The notes beneath the pieces were generated by a model that saw only the letters and a program-made list of their open reading frames with translations, was not told where the DNA came from and ran no database searches. Shown piece after piece: positions 25,163 through 34,197 of a DNA stretch of 64,000 nt. The number at the start of each line of letters is the position of its first letter. The stretch's first letter is position 1. The DNA comes from Prosthecobacter debontii. GTDB lineage: Bacteria > Verrucomicrobiota > Verrucomicrobiia > Verrucomicrobiales > Akkermansiaceae. Where the stretch lies: positions 27,678 through 91,677 of the forward strand of contig CAMCBV010000006.1 of assembly GCA_945873125.1 (NCBI GenBank), given 5' to 3'. The position numbers and the translations under genes were made by a program.

Positions 25163-26326
25163 TCAACGGGTGGCGATGACTTGAGAGGTAAAACCTTTTA
25201 AATACGAAGTTTCCGGCAGAGAAATCAAGACCGGGTGGTCGGCGCGTTGGTTGTGCTCGGCAACGAGGCGCAGCGATTTCTTTGCATCGACCGAGGCATC
25301 GGCAAGGTTTTCAAGAAACAGCTCGCGCGATGCATGGTGAGAGCAGCAAAAGGTGGAAAGTAGTCCGCCTTTCTCCAGTAATTTCAACGAGCGGAGGTGG
25401 ATTTCTTTATAACCGCGCATCGCATCCATCAGCGTCTTTTTGTTTTTTGTGAAACTAGGAGGATCCAGAATAATCATGTCGTATTCCGGTTGTGCGGATT
25501 TCAGGAAATCAAAGACATTGGCTTCAATGACATCGATGGAGAGATTGTTGAGCTTGGCATTTTTCCGAGCGGACGCGCAGGCGGAGGCGGAGATATCAAC
25601 AGCGGTGACCTTTGCTGCTCCGGCTTTTGCGCATGCCAGGGCAAATCCACCTTGGTTGGTGAAGCAGTCGAGGACACGCAGTCCTTTGGAAAATTTGGCG
25701 ACTTCGTTGTGGGCTTGGAGTTGATCGAGGTAGAGACCGGTTTTTTGTCCATCCACGAGGTCGATTTCAAATTCCAAGCCATTGGCGTGAACCATAAATG
25801 GACCCGGGTTATCTCCAAAGAGGAGTTCAATGCACGGCTCCATGCCTTCGGCCTTGCGCGAGCTCGAGTCGTTACGAAGGGTGATCGATTTTGGTGCGAG
25901 GATTTCGATTAACGCATCACGGATGAGATCTTTCCGCATATCCATGGCAAGGGTAAGCGTTTGGACGGAGAGGTGATCTCCGTATCGGTCGACGATCAGG
26001 CCGGGGATGCCATCGGACTCGGACCAAACGATGCGGCAGAGAGTTTCATCCAGCCCCGGTGTTTCGAGGCGAAGGTTGATCGCTTGGCGGATGCGACGGA
26101 CAAAGAAATCAGCATCGAGATCTTGGCGTCGGCGCGAAAAGCGACGAGCGACGATTTGGGAGGCCGGATTGTAGATGGCCGATCCCAGAGGTCGGTCGCG
26201 GAAATCTTTCAAGGTGATGACATCTCCCGGTTGGGGATTGCCAAAAGATTTTTTGATTTCGGAGGCGTAAATCCATTCATGGCCATGAAAAATTCTGGCG
26301 CGAGGGGCGATGATGAGACCGGGCAT
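25163..26326 (-). CDS. rlmI: RlmI-like 23S rRNA (cytosine-5-)-methyltransferase
   Basis: A class I SAM methyltransferase with an N-terminal PUA domain (GHEWIYASEI, then the GSAIYNPASQIVARR loop). The methyltransferase core has VLDCFTNQGGFALACAKAGA, the NPPY-type motif is LDPPSFTKNK, and the catalytic cysteine lies in TFCCSHH. 387 residues matches RlmI (m5C1962). It could be another PUA-methyltransferase; RlmI is the best family name. It shares the strand and region with prfA. Confidence 0.88.
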   Translation of the reverse strand: MPGLIIAPRARIFHGHEWIYASEIKKSFGNPQPGDVITLKDFRDRPLGSAIYNPASQIVARRFSRRRQDLDADFFVRRIRQAINLRLETPGLDETLCRIVWSESDGIPGLIVDRYGDHLSVQTLTLAMDMRKDLIRDALIEILAPKSITLRNDSSSRKAEGMEPCIELLFGDNPGPFMVHANGLEFEIDLVDGQKTGLYLDQLQAHNEVAKFSKGLRVLDCFTNQGGFALACAKAGAAKVTAVDISASACASARKNAKLNNLSIDVIEANVFDFLKSAQPEYDMIILDPPSFTKNKKTLMDAMRGYKEIHLRSLKLLEKGGLLSTFCCSHHASRELFLENLADASVDAKKSLRLVAEHNQRADHPVLISLPETSYLKGFTSQVIATR

Positions 26327-26333
26327 GGGGTGT

Positions 26334-26362
26334 GAAACTTTAAATTTTAAACTCTAAACTCC
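26334..26362 (-). repeat. AT-rich leader repeat, copy 2 (upstream of rlmI)
   Basis: A 29-base tract with 26 of 29 matches to 17259-17287, starting eight bases before the rlmI ATG and reading in coding orientation. Confidence 0.6.
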
Positions 26363-26542
26363 AAGGAAGAGAGAGATGGTGTAATTAGGATGGGCAGGAG
26401 AGAAAGATATCGTGTGATAGGTTACAACTGGGAAAAAGGGAGAAATTCAAAATGCTCTGAATAATATGGATTTTTTTGAATCATTGGGGGTTGGTAAAGC
26501 TACGGGATTGACATTCTTGCTTGGAACGATTGTTTCAAAGGT

Positions 26543-27325
26543 ATGCGTGATTTGAAAGTTCCTGATTCTGGTCCGAAAAGAAAATTGCTGGATGCGACTG
26601 AGCGTTTGGTCGTGGAGAAGGGTTTTGATCTCGTTTCCGTGCGTGATATCACGGGAGCGATTAAAGCGAACGTTGCAGCCGTGAATTATCATTTTGGCAG
26701 TCGGGAAGGACTGATGGATTTGGTCATGCTCCACGTGATGGAAGCTGTGAATGCTGCAAGGCGCGAGGCTCTACAAAATTTGATGCGACAGGAGTCCCGC
26801 GGTTCGGTCGAGGAGATGGTTGAGGCCTATGTGAACTCGGTTCTGGACGCAGCGGGTCACGTTGAAATGGACCTTCCGTTTTTCCTGAAACTGGCGGGAC
26901 GGGTGATGGTTTTTCCAACTGCGATGATGTCTCAGGCGTTGGTCAATGAGCGCAAGCAAGTGAACGATGCTTATGTCCAAGCGCTCGCTGCTGCGGTTCC
27001 GCACATGCAGTCCGCAGACATTGAGGCGGGTTGGGCTTTCTTCGATGGGGGGCTCGGGCAGTCGTTGGTGAATCTCAAAGCGGATGTGTCACCTAAGATA
27101 CAAGCGCAGCAATGGGTTGGTTTTGGGGTGCGTGGTTTGGTTGGTCGTGAGATTTCCGAAAAGACGGATCCGGTGGATCGGGCTCCTCAGCCAGAAGTGC
27201 CTGATAAAGCCGAAGTGCCTGATAAAGCCGAAGTGTCTGAAATCGTAGAAATTCCGAAGCTGGTAAAAGCTCCAAAGGCGAAGCCCAAGAAGTCTGAAGA
27301 TCAATCGATGATGTTCGATTTTTAA
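26543..27325 (+). CDS. TetR-family regulator with an unusual C-terminal tail
   Basis: A 260-residue repressor. The helix-turn-helix is SVRDITGAIKANVAAVNYHFGSREGL, typical of TetR, and the ligand domain is helical with a long central part. The last ~55 residues are not part of a standard TetR: Lys/Pro/Glu-rich with an 18-base DNA repeat (27194-27211, 27212-27229, partial third) encoding EVPDKA. The target genes and ligand are unknown; it is not divergent from an obvious efflux gene. Confidence 0.85.
   Translation: MRDLKVPDSGPKRKLLDATERLVVEKGFDLVSVRDITGAIKANVAAVNYHFGSREGLMDLVMLHVMEAVNAARREALQNLMRQESRGSVEEMVEAYVNSVLDAAGHVEMDLPFFLKLAGRVMVFPTAMMSQALVNERKQVNDAYVQALAAAVPHMQSADIEAGWAFFDGGLGQSLVNLKADVSPKIQAQQWVGFGVRGLVGREISEKTDPVDRAPQPEVPDKAEVPDKAEVSEIVEIPKLVKAPKAKPKKSEDQSMMFDF
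27194..27235 (+). repeat. 18-bp tandem repeat in the TetR tail
   Basis: Two exact copies of GAAGTGCCTGATAAAGCC and the beginning of a third, in frame. Confidence 0.85.
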
Positions 27326-27423
27326 TTTCCTTGTGATTTACCTGCTTAAAACTTGACACCCTATGGTTTTTCGGCAGTTTTCCCACCCCGCGCGTTGGTA
27401 CGTGTGGACAACCAAATCTTCTT

Positions 27424-27693
27424 ATGAAAAAGGATCTCCATCCAAAATACAATCCAGTCGTCTTTGTTGACATGACCACTGGCGCACGCTTCGTCACCCG
27501 TTCGACCAAGACTTCAGATAAAAAAGAAGTGATCGATGGTGTTGAGCATTCCGTGATTTCCGCCGGTATCACTTCCGATTCACATCCGTTCTTCACCGGA
27601 CAGAAGCAATTTGTGGATACCGAAGGTCGTATCGACAAGTTCCAGAAGCGTTTCGGAGCGGTCCGCCGCGTCGGCAAGCCAAAGGTTGGCTAA
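27424..27693 (+). CDS. rpmE: 50S ribosomal protein L31 type B (zinc-independent)
   Basis: An 89-residue L31: MKKDLHPKYNPVVFVD, FVTRSTKTS, and the SDSHPFFTGQKQFVDTEGRIDKFQKRF signature. It has no cysteines, so it is the C-minus form, which in other bacteria replaces the zinc L31 when zinc is short. Here it appears to be a normal stand-alone gene. A terminator follows. Confidence 0.94.
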   Translation: MKKDLHPKYNPVVFVDMTTGARFVTRSTKTSDKKEVIDGVEHSVISAGITSDSHPFFTGQKQFVDTEGRIDKFQKRFGAVRRVGKPKVG

Positions 27694-27723
27694 GCCTCAG
27701 AACGGAAATACTTCGTTCCTCAC

Positions 27724-27757
27724 AAAAAACGATGTCCTAAAAGGCGTCGTTTTTTTA
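27724..27757 (+). terminator. Intrinsic terminator after rpmE
   Basis: AAAAAACGATG(t)CC pairs with GGCGTCGTTTTTT (one bulge, one G-U) around a TAAAA loop, followed by a T-run. It separates rpmE from hisF. Confidence 0.75.
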
Positions 27758-27785
27758 TTTAAGATTTCAGCAACCTCATACTCAA

Positions 27786-28562
27786 TTGCTCGCGAAACGC
27801 ATCATACCCTGTCTCGATGTTACCAATGGCCGTGTGGTCAAGGGTGTGAATTTCGTCGATCTGATTGATGCGGGAGATCCGGTTGAATGTGCGATAGCTT
27901 ACAATGAGCAGGAAGCGGACGAGTTGGTTTTCCTGGATATCACGGCTTCATCGGATGCGCGTGAGACGATGGTGGATGTGGTGCGGCGCACGGCCGAGAA
28001 ATGTTTCATTCCATTGACTGTGGGCGGGGGGATTCGATCGGTGGAAAACATGCACGCCATGTTACAGGCTGGGGCCGACAAGGTTGGGATCAATACTTCC
28101 GCGGTGACGAACCCGAGTCTGGTTGATCAGGGTGCCAAGGCATTTGGCAACCAATGCATCGTGGTAGCGATTGATGCGAAGCGGGAAGCTCCCGGAAAAT
28201 GGGGAGTTTACACCCATGGCGGTCGAACTCCGGTTGGGCTGGATGCAGTGGAGTGGGCAAAGGAAGTTTGGCGACGTGGGGCTGGGGAAATTTTACTCAC
28301 CTCAATGGACGCGGACGGAACGCAAGCGGGCTACGACTGCGAGTTGACTGCAGCGATTTCCTCGGCGATCGGAATTCCTGTGATCGCCTCGGGTGGTGCT
28401 GGAAATCTGGACCATATGGTCGAGGTTCTGGAGAAAGGTAGGGCGGATGCCGTTCTCGCGGCTTCGATTTTTCACTTTGGCATGCACACGGTAGGTGAGG
28501 CAAAGCGGCACTTTGCAAAACATGGTGTTCCGGTTCGCCCAAGTTTCAGGAATCCTGCCTGA
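27786..28562 (+). CDS. hisF: Imidazole glycerol phosphate synthase, cyclase subunit
   Basis: The HisF half of the HisFH complex, making IGP and AICAR in histidine synthesis. A TIM barrel with [12 protein letters not shown] at the start, [20 protein letters not shown] and [15 protein letters not shown]. 258 residues is standard. The start is TTG at 27786: the conserved [11 protein letters not shown] begins there and no ATG or GTG is available. No hisH or other his gene is adjacent. Confidence 0.95.
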   Translation: MLAKRIIPCLDVTNGRVVKGVNFVDLIDAGDPVECAIAYNEQEADELVFLDITASSDARETMVDVVRRTAEKCFIPLTVGGGIRSVENMHAMLQAGADKVGINTSAVTNPSLVDQGAKAFGNQCIVVAIDAKREAPGKWGVYTHGGRTPVGLDAVEWAKEVWRRGAGEILLTSMDADGTQAGYDCELTAAISSAIGIPVIASGGAGNLDHMVEVLEKGRADAVLAASIFHFGMHTVGEAKRHFAKHGVPVRPSFRNPA

Positions 28563-28615
28563 ATTGTTTTTCTTCCATTCTTGCAGTGTGCGATCAGGGC
28601 GTTAGTTTTCCAAAC

Positions 28616-30094
28616 ATGAGCAGGCGCGCGAGAAGAAAAAAAGGAGCCGGCAAGAACCCTTGGTTTGGGAAGGTTTTGGTCATATTTGGTGCGTTGATTT
28701 TACTTTCAGTGGGTGCGGGTTATCTTGGATTGAGAGCGTATCTCCATGGTGAGAGTTTTCGGAAATTTCTATCGCGCCAAGTCAGTTCCGTGGCAAAAGC
28801 AGATGGTGATTTCGCACCGTTTTTATGGGATGGATTGACGGTCAAGACCGAGCGTTTTGACGCGACAGGCAAGGGCTTGGTGAGCGATTTGGTAGCCGAG
28901 CGTATTGGTACGGAAATCGGTTTCGGTGGAATCGGTCGAGGAGTGTGGGAGGTGAAGTCGACACGGATCAGTCGGCTGCAAGTCAGTTTGAACTTGGTTT
29001 CCCCGCCGCCGACCTCGGTTCCGCCTAAAGTGGATGCTCCGGTGGTGCGAAAAAATACTGGAGTTAAAAAGCAACCAAGCTGGGTTCCGAAAAAGGTGGA
29101 ACTGGAGTCGTTGGATATTGGAGATCTCGGACTTCAGATGATTACGGAAAAAGGTTTAGCTACGGCCAAAGGCATGAGTCTCAACGTCTTGCCAGCCGGT
29201 GGAAGGCAGGCATACAGAGCGGAAATCACGGGCGGCAAGATTTCGGCACCGATCCCCATGGTGCCTGAGCTCCGTATCCAGCGCATTGAGGCATCTTATC
29301 GCGATGGCAGTGCTTTTGTTAAAAACGCTGAACTCTCAGGATGGGAAAAAGGCCACATTTTTGCATCTGGCGAATCAAATTTTTCACAAAAAACCCATTC
29401 TTATGAAGGAACGGTCGATGGCATTCGTTGTGATGAGGTTTTGAATGAGAACTGGGCGCGGAGATTGACAGGTGATTTGAGTAGCACTTTCAAAGTCATC
29501 AAAACTCCCAACACACAAGCGCTCTCCGGTGAATTGAACATTAACAATGGCACTTTGACCGCGCTACCCATGTTTGATGCTTTGGCTGCCTATGCCGATA
29601 CTCGCCGATTCAGGATTTTACAGCTCAGCGATGCACACACGAAATGGCGGGTGGCAAACGGTGAAGTTTTACTCACGGATCTGGTCATCGGTAGTGAGGG
29701 GTTGATTCGATTGGAAGGAAGTCTGTCGATCAAAGGTGAAAATATCGAGGGCAGCTTCCAGCTTGGTTTGGTTCCCGGAACATTGGCGCGTATTCCCGGC
29801 GCGGAAACCCATGTGTTCAAGCCCGGACGGCTTGGCTTGCTGTGGGCGCCGGTTCGAGTGTCTGGAACGCTTTCCAAGCCAAAAGAGGATCTCACACAGC
29901 GGTTAACCGATGCGGCAGGTGTGAGGATGTTCGAGATACTGCCGGAAACGGGCGAGCAAGTTTTCAAATTTACCCGTAATGTTTTGGGAGAATCACCTGC
30001 CAACACCATCAACAAAGGAAAAGAGGTCATTGAAAAAGGTGAAGAAGTCATCAAGGAAGCGGAAGGTATCATTAAAGGGATTTTGGGTAACTGA
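28616..30094 (+). CDS. AsmA-like inner-membrane-anchored protein
   Basis: About 492 residues: a basic N-terminus (MSRRARRKKG), one transmembrane segment (VLVIFGALILLSVGAGYLG) and a long periplasmic part rich in short beta strands. The C-terminal SLSIKGENIEGSFQLGLV followed by GLLWAPVRVSGTLSKP is typical of AsmA/DUF3971-like proteins in this phylum. Family members support outer-membrane biogenesis and phospholipid transport (family knowledge). ATG 28616 is preferred over a GTG at 28586. Confidence 0.7.
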   Translation: MSRRARRKKGAGKNPWFGKVLVIFGALILLSVGAGYLGLRAYLHGESFRKFLSRQVSSVAKADGDFAPFLWDGLTVKTERFDATGKGLVSDLVAERIGTEIGFGGIGRGVWEVKSTRISRLQVSLNLVSPPPTSVPPKVDAPVVRKNTGVKKQPSWVPKKVELESLDIGDLGLQMITEKGLATAKGMSLNVLPAGGRQAYRAEITGGKISAPIPMVPELRIQRIEASYRDGSAFVKNAELSGWEKGHIFASGESNFSQKTHSYEGTVDGIRCDEVLNENWARRLTGDLSSTFKVIKTPNTQALSGELNINNGTLTALPMFDALAAYADTRRFRILQLSDAHTKWRVANGEVLLTDLVIGSEGLIRLEGSLSIKGENIEGSFQLGLVPGTLARIPGAETHVFKPGRLGLLWAPVRVSGTLSKPKEDLTQRLTDAAGVRMFEILPETGEQVFKFTRNVLGESPANTINKGKEVIEKGEEVIKEAEGIIKGILGN

Positions 30095-30128
30095 TCAAAT
30101 GCGGAATGATCTGGCGGATTGAAATTTT

Positions 30129-30188
30129 AAAGGAGAAAACGTGTCGAAAGTCGTGCGATTCATCAATTTCAGAAAGAATACATTATGA
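30129..30188 (+). other. Possible 15-codon leader ORF with strong ribosome binding site
   Basis: AAAGGAG (30129-30135) lies five bases before GTG 30141, which opens a 15-codon frame (MSKVVRFINFRKNTL) whose TGA overlaps the ATG of the following gene as ATGA. This is the best Shine-Dalgarno in the neighbourhood and would couple the leader to the dehydrogenase. Whether the leader is translated is not known. Confidence 0.4.
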
Positions 30189-33100
30189 TTGAAAACAAAC
30201 CAAAGATGGCCCTTGCAGTGGGGTTACTCATCAGTTGCGGCAGTTTTGCCATGGCATTGCCTGAAGGCTGGAAGATTACGGAATTTGCCTCACCTCCGGA
30301 TGGTGAGTATCCGACCGCGATTTCCGCCGCCGCAAATGGAGATGTCTATATTTCTTCGGATCGCAACGGATCGTTGGGTCATAATCCGAAGTTCGGAAAA
30401 ATTGTCCGAGCTACCGATACCGATGGGGATGGCAAGGCCGACAAATATCAGGATTTTGTTCCGCTCGTAAACAGCCCGCGCGGCGGGCATTTTGTGGGTG
30501 ATACGCTCTATCTCATTCATCCTCCCTACCTCAGTTCCTTTCGCGATACCGATGGCGACGGGGTGGCGGACGAGCAAAAAGTGTTGGTCAAAGGTTTTGG
30601 GTGGGGCATCGAACATCCTCGTGGAGCCGACCATACGACCAACGGCGTGCGGATGGGCATTGACGGTTGGTTGTATGTTGCGGTTGGTGATTTCGGAATG
30701 CCGGATGCGGTTGCCGCAGATGGTTCACGCGTGACTCTCTGGGGTGGCGGTGTGGCGCGAGTGCGTCCGGATGGTTCCGAATTGGAAGTTTACTCCTCTT
30801 ATGTGCGGAACATCTGCGATCTCGCGATTACACCGACAATGGATCTGTTTTCCCGAGACAATACCAACGATGGTAAGGGCTGGAACACTCGCTTTCATCA
30901 TTTCGTCCCGATGGGAGATCATGGTTATCCGAGATTATACCAACACTTTGCCAACGAGACCGTGATGGCGCTCAAAGATTATGGGGGTGGCTCCGGGACA
31001 GGAGCGCTCGCGCTCAATGAACCCGGGTTTCCTGCCGATTACCGGAATGCGGTTTTCACCTGTGACTGGACAACCGGAAATATCTACCAACATCCCATGA
31101 AGCCGATGGAGGCAACCTATCAGGTGGAACAAAAAGTTTTCCATCCTTTGACACGTGCGACGGATATCGATGTTGATGGCTCATCCCGCCTATATCTGGC
31201 AGACTGGAGAAATGGCAAATTCAACTATGATCCGAAACAGCAGATTGGAATGGTTCATCAAGTCCTTCCGCCAAACTGGAAGAAGAAAGACTTCCCAAAT
31301 CTCAAGAAAATGGATGATGCGGCTCTGGTAGCTCAGATCGCTTCCGATAGTGCGGTGATGCGTCTTGAAGCACAGAGAGAAATGATCTCCAGAGGACCTA
31401 AAGACATTTTCTCATCCAAGCTTCTGGCAATCGCGACAGATCAGAGTGCTGATCTTTTTGCAAGAGCTGCAGCCATCTTCACTTACAAGCAAGTCTTCGC
31501 TGAAAAGGCGAACCAAGCACTGGCCAAGCTGGTTGCTACCACCGAGATTCGTGAAATCGCTCTTCGTGCTCTCGCTGATAGAAAATCCCAACTCAAAGGA
31601 GTAGATGCTCAAACCTTCGTAAAATATGTGGGTGACAAAGATCCACGGGTGCAGCTTCAAACCATCAACGGACTTGCGCGCCTGGGTGCAAAAGATGCCG
31701 GTGAGGCGATTTTGAAAGCGCTTGCTGGCGTCAACACCGACTCCGGAAAAATGGATCAACCCGAACGCCGGATCGTGCCACATGTTGCGGTGAAAGCACT
31801 GGTGGCGATTGGCGCCGAGAAAGCCTGTCTTGCCGGAGTCTCAAATCAAGCAACTCGTGCTCTTGCCTTGCGTGCTCTGCAAGAAATGCATACCCAAGAA
31901 TCGGTCAGTGGATTGATTGCGATTGTTACCGGTCATAAAGATGCCGAGGCTGTCGAGGGCGCTCTCCTTGCTCTAGCAAGATTGCATTTCAAAGAAGCGA
32001 AGTGGGATCTTAATGAATGGTGGAGCACCCGTCCTGACGATCGTGGACCTTACTTTCGTCCTACCGAATGGGAGGAGAGCGAGACCATTCGCAAGACGAT
32101 TGAAACACATTTCGGCAAAGTTCCGGAAGCGCATCGCAGTTCGTTTATTTCCAAGCTGGCTGACAATCGTATCCCTGTCAGTTCGCTCAAACTTCCGGGT
32201 CTTGATCCTGTCGTGCTCGCGCTTGCTGTCACGGAGCCTGATCAAGCAACGCTGGCACTACTTTCTGACGCTTCGATCGATTCCAAAAGAGAATGGAGTC
32301 AGAAAATGTTAGCCTATCAGGCGCTTGCTCGTGCGGATGCAAAAGTATCGGTGCCTATGCAAGTGAAGACACTCGCCGCATGGACCGAAGCCAAGGAGCC
32401 TGAAGCAGCAAGTAAGTTGGCTGATTTCGTAAACGAAACTCGGCGTTTCACTGAAGTGAATATCCTCAATGGGATTGCCAAGAAGGGCAGGGATACAGAG
32501 AGCATGATTGCCTGGAAGGCGATGCTGACGGTTCTTAATAGCCCGTTGGTCAAAGATAAGAACAAGATTGAAGTAAATGAAGTTCTGAAAAAGAACCCGA
32601 TGGAGGTAGGTCTTTTCTTGGCTATCGCTGAGATGGGTCTTTCGGGTTTCGATGATCAGATCAACGCAGGCATCGCCAGTGACAATGAGAAGACGATCGC
32701 TGCTGCCAAGTTAGCCAAAGCCGCCGGATCTTCCTCCGCCTCAGGTGGTAAGAAGGTGGGCGAATTAAACATCGAAGACGTCACCCGGTCCGCAATGAAG
32801 AACAAGGGTGATGCCATCCGTGGAGAAAAACTTTATGTATCACAAGGTTGCATCGCATGTCATGCGATCGATCTCAAAGCGGTACAGAAAGGACCCTACC
32901 TCGGTGCTTCCGGATCAAAATTCCAGAGAGACTATCTGGTGCAGTCCATTTTGGATCCGAATGCGGTGGTTGCACAGGGCTTTCAGACATCGGTTTTCAC
33001 GATGTCAGATGGCAAGTCTGTCATGGGTTTTGTGACATCCGAAGAAGATGGTGTTATCCAAGTCCGCGATGTCGCAGGACAAGTCAGCACACTCAAGCGC

Positions 33101-33229
33101 TCCGATGTGAAAGAGGAAAAACATTTGCCCCAATCCATGATGCCTCCCGGACTGGCCAGTCCTCTTTCAGTCGGTGAATTCACGGATCTCATCGAATATC
33201 TCGTCTCATTGAAAAACGTTGGCGGCTGA
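30185..33229 (+). CDS. Exported PVC-type dehydrogenase: beta-propeller, HEAT repeats and cytochrome c
   Basis: A 1014-residue secreted protein. Signal peptide at the start (residues 8-24), then a six-bladed propeller like PQQ/soluble glucose dehydrogenases (RATDTDGDGKADKYQ calcium-like loops, GRMGIDGWLYVAVGDFG-type strands), a long helical HEAT-like middle, and a C-terminal c-type heme domain with GCIACH near residue 885. This is the architecture of putative membrane-bound dehydrogenases of Planctomycetes/Verrucomicrobia, possibly acting on polysaccharide-derived sugars. A ThuA-like gene follows 38 bases later, so the two probably work together. Confidence 0.85.
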   Translation: MIENKPKMALAVGLLISCGSFAMALPEGWKITEFASPPDGEYPTAISAAANGDVYISSDRNGSLGHNPKFGKIVRATDTDGDGKADKYQDFVPLVNSPRGGHFVGDTLYLIHPPYLSSFRDTDGDGVADEQKVLVKGFGWGIEHPRGADHTTNGVRMGIDGWLYVAVGDFGMPDAVAADGSRVTLWGGGVARVRPDGSELEVYSSYVRNICDLAITPTMDLFSRDNTNDGKGWNTRFHHFVPMGDHGYPRLYQHFANETVMALKDYGGGSGTGALALNEPGFPADYRNAVFTCDWTTGNIYQHPMKPMEATYQVEQKVFHPLTRATDIDVDGSSRLYLADWRNGKFNYDPKQQIGMVHQVLPPNWKKKDFPNLKKMDDAALVAQIASDSAVMRLEAQREMISRGPKDIFSSKLLAIATDQSADLFARAAAIFTYKQVFAEKANQALAKLVATTEIREIALRALADRKSQLKGVDAQTFVKYVGDKDPRVQLQTINGLARLGAKDAGEAILKALAGVNTDSGKMDQPERRIVPHVAVKALVAIGAEKACLAGVSNQATRALALRALQEMHTQESVSGLIAIVTGHKDAEAVEGALLALARLHFKEAKWDLNEWWSTRPDDRGPYFRPTEWEESETIRKTIETHFGKVPEAHRSSFISKLADNRIPVSSLKLPGLDPVVLALAVTEPDQATLALLSDASIDSKREWSQKMLAYQALARADAKVSVPMQVKTLAAWTEAKEPEAASKLADFVNETRRFTEVNILNGIAKKGRDTESMIAWKAMLTVLNSPLVKDKNKIEVNEVLKKNPMEVGLFLAIAEMGLSGFDDQINAGIASDNEKTIAAAKLAKAAGSSSASGGKKVGELNIEDVTRSAMKNKGDAIRGEKLYVSQGCIACHAIDLKAVQKGPYLGASGSKFQRDYLVQSILDPNAVVAQGFQTSVFTMSDGKSVMGFVTSEEDGVIQVRDVAGQVSTLKRSDVKEEKHLPQSMMPPGLASPLSVGEFTDLIEYLVSLKNVGG

Positions 33230-33267
33230 TCCCGTTAATAAAACCATAAATCATCACAGAATACATT

Positions 33268-34092
33268 ATGAAAACAAACATCAAGATCGCGGTTCTGGCT
33301 TTGGCTGGGTTCGCATTCATCCAAGGCGCGCAAGCCGAAACCAAGCCTCTCAAAGCCCTGCTCATTACGGGAGGTTGCTGCCATGACTACAAAACTCAGA
33401 CCGAGTTGCTCAAGAAAGGCATTGAGGAACGCATCAACGCCGAGGTCGTACAAATCCATGTGGACGACAAGTCGACAAAACCAGCTCTTCCGATTTTCGG
33501 TTTTCCGGATTACGCAGCAGGTTACGACGTGGTGATCCACGATGAATGCGCCGCTGGCATTGTCGACCCCACCATCATCGCTGGTGTTCTCAAGCCTCAC
33601 CTTGATGGCACTCCCGCTGTGAACCTGCACTGCGCGATGCACAGCTACCGTTTCGGCAATTTCAAACAGAAGGTCGAGCCTTCGGCAGACAACGGCAAGT
33701 GGTTTGAATATATTGGCCTACAGAGCACCGGGCATGGTCCGCAACTGCCGATAGACATCGCTTTCGTTGACAAGGAGCACCCGGTCACCAAGACCCTTGC
33801 CGACTGGACGACCCTCAAGGAGGAACTCTATAACAACATCGCCGTGCATGAAGGAGCCCATGTCCTCGCCAGAGGCAAACAAGGCAAAGAAGAAACGGTT
33901 GTTGTCTGGACGAATCTCTATGGGCCGAAAAAGACCCGTGTTTTCAGTACGACAATCGGTCACAACAACGAGACCGTCGGTGATGCCCGTTATCTTGATC
34001 TCGTCTCCCGTGGCATTCTTTGGGCATGCGGAAAAATCGATGACAAGGGCAACGTGGCAGAAGGCTACGGGCCAGTGAAGTCGGCTAAATAA
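33268..34092 (+). CDS. Exported ThuA-like protein
   Basis: A 274-residue protein with a signal peptide (MKTNIKIAVLALAGFAFIQGAQA). The mature part is a ThuA (trehalose-utilisation) fold: LLITGGCCHDYKTQT at the start, DVVIHDECAAG, VNLHCAMHSYR, and IGHNNETVGD near the end. The ThuA fold resembles type 1 glutamine amidotransferases, but its activity is unproven. It follows the dehydrogenase in an apparent two-gene operon; a strong terminator closes it. Confidence 0.85.
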   Translation: MKTNIKIAVLALAGFAFIQGAQAETKPLKALLITGGCCHDYKTQTELLKKGIEERINAEVVQIHVDDKSTKPALPIFGFPDYAAGYDVVIHDECAAGIVDPTIIAGVLKPHLDGTPAVNLHCAMHSYRFGNFKQKVEPSADNGKWFEYIGLQSTGHGPQLPIDIAFVDKEHPVTKTLADWTTLKEELYNNIAVHEGAHVLARGKQGKEETVVVWTNLYGPKKTRVFSTTIGHNNETVGDARYLDLVSRGILWACGKIDDKGNVAEGYGPVKSAK

Positions 34093-34112
34093 TTTCACCA
34101 ATCCGTTCTATA

Positions 34113-34145
34113 GGGCGCGATCGCAGTTTGCGGTCGCGCTCTTTT
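34113..34145 (+). terminator. Intrinsic terminator after the dehydrogenase-ThuA operon
   Basis: A 12-bp stem (GGGCGCGATCGC against GCGGTCGCGCTC, two G-U pairs) with a five-base loop, then TTTT. It sits between convergent ThuA and aroE genes. Confidence 0.8.
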
Positions 34146-34197
34146 GTTTCCGGCACATGGCAAAAATCTTTTCCGTGTCGGAGGAAAATCACATGAG

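Noticed and set aside
26508..26513. TTGACA upstream of the TetR gene as a -35 box
   Set aside because: No acceptable -10 hexamer at 16-18 bases; the same applies to TTGACA at 27353 before rpmE.
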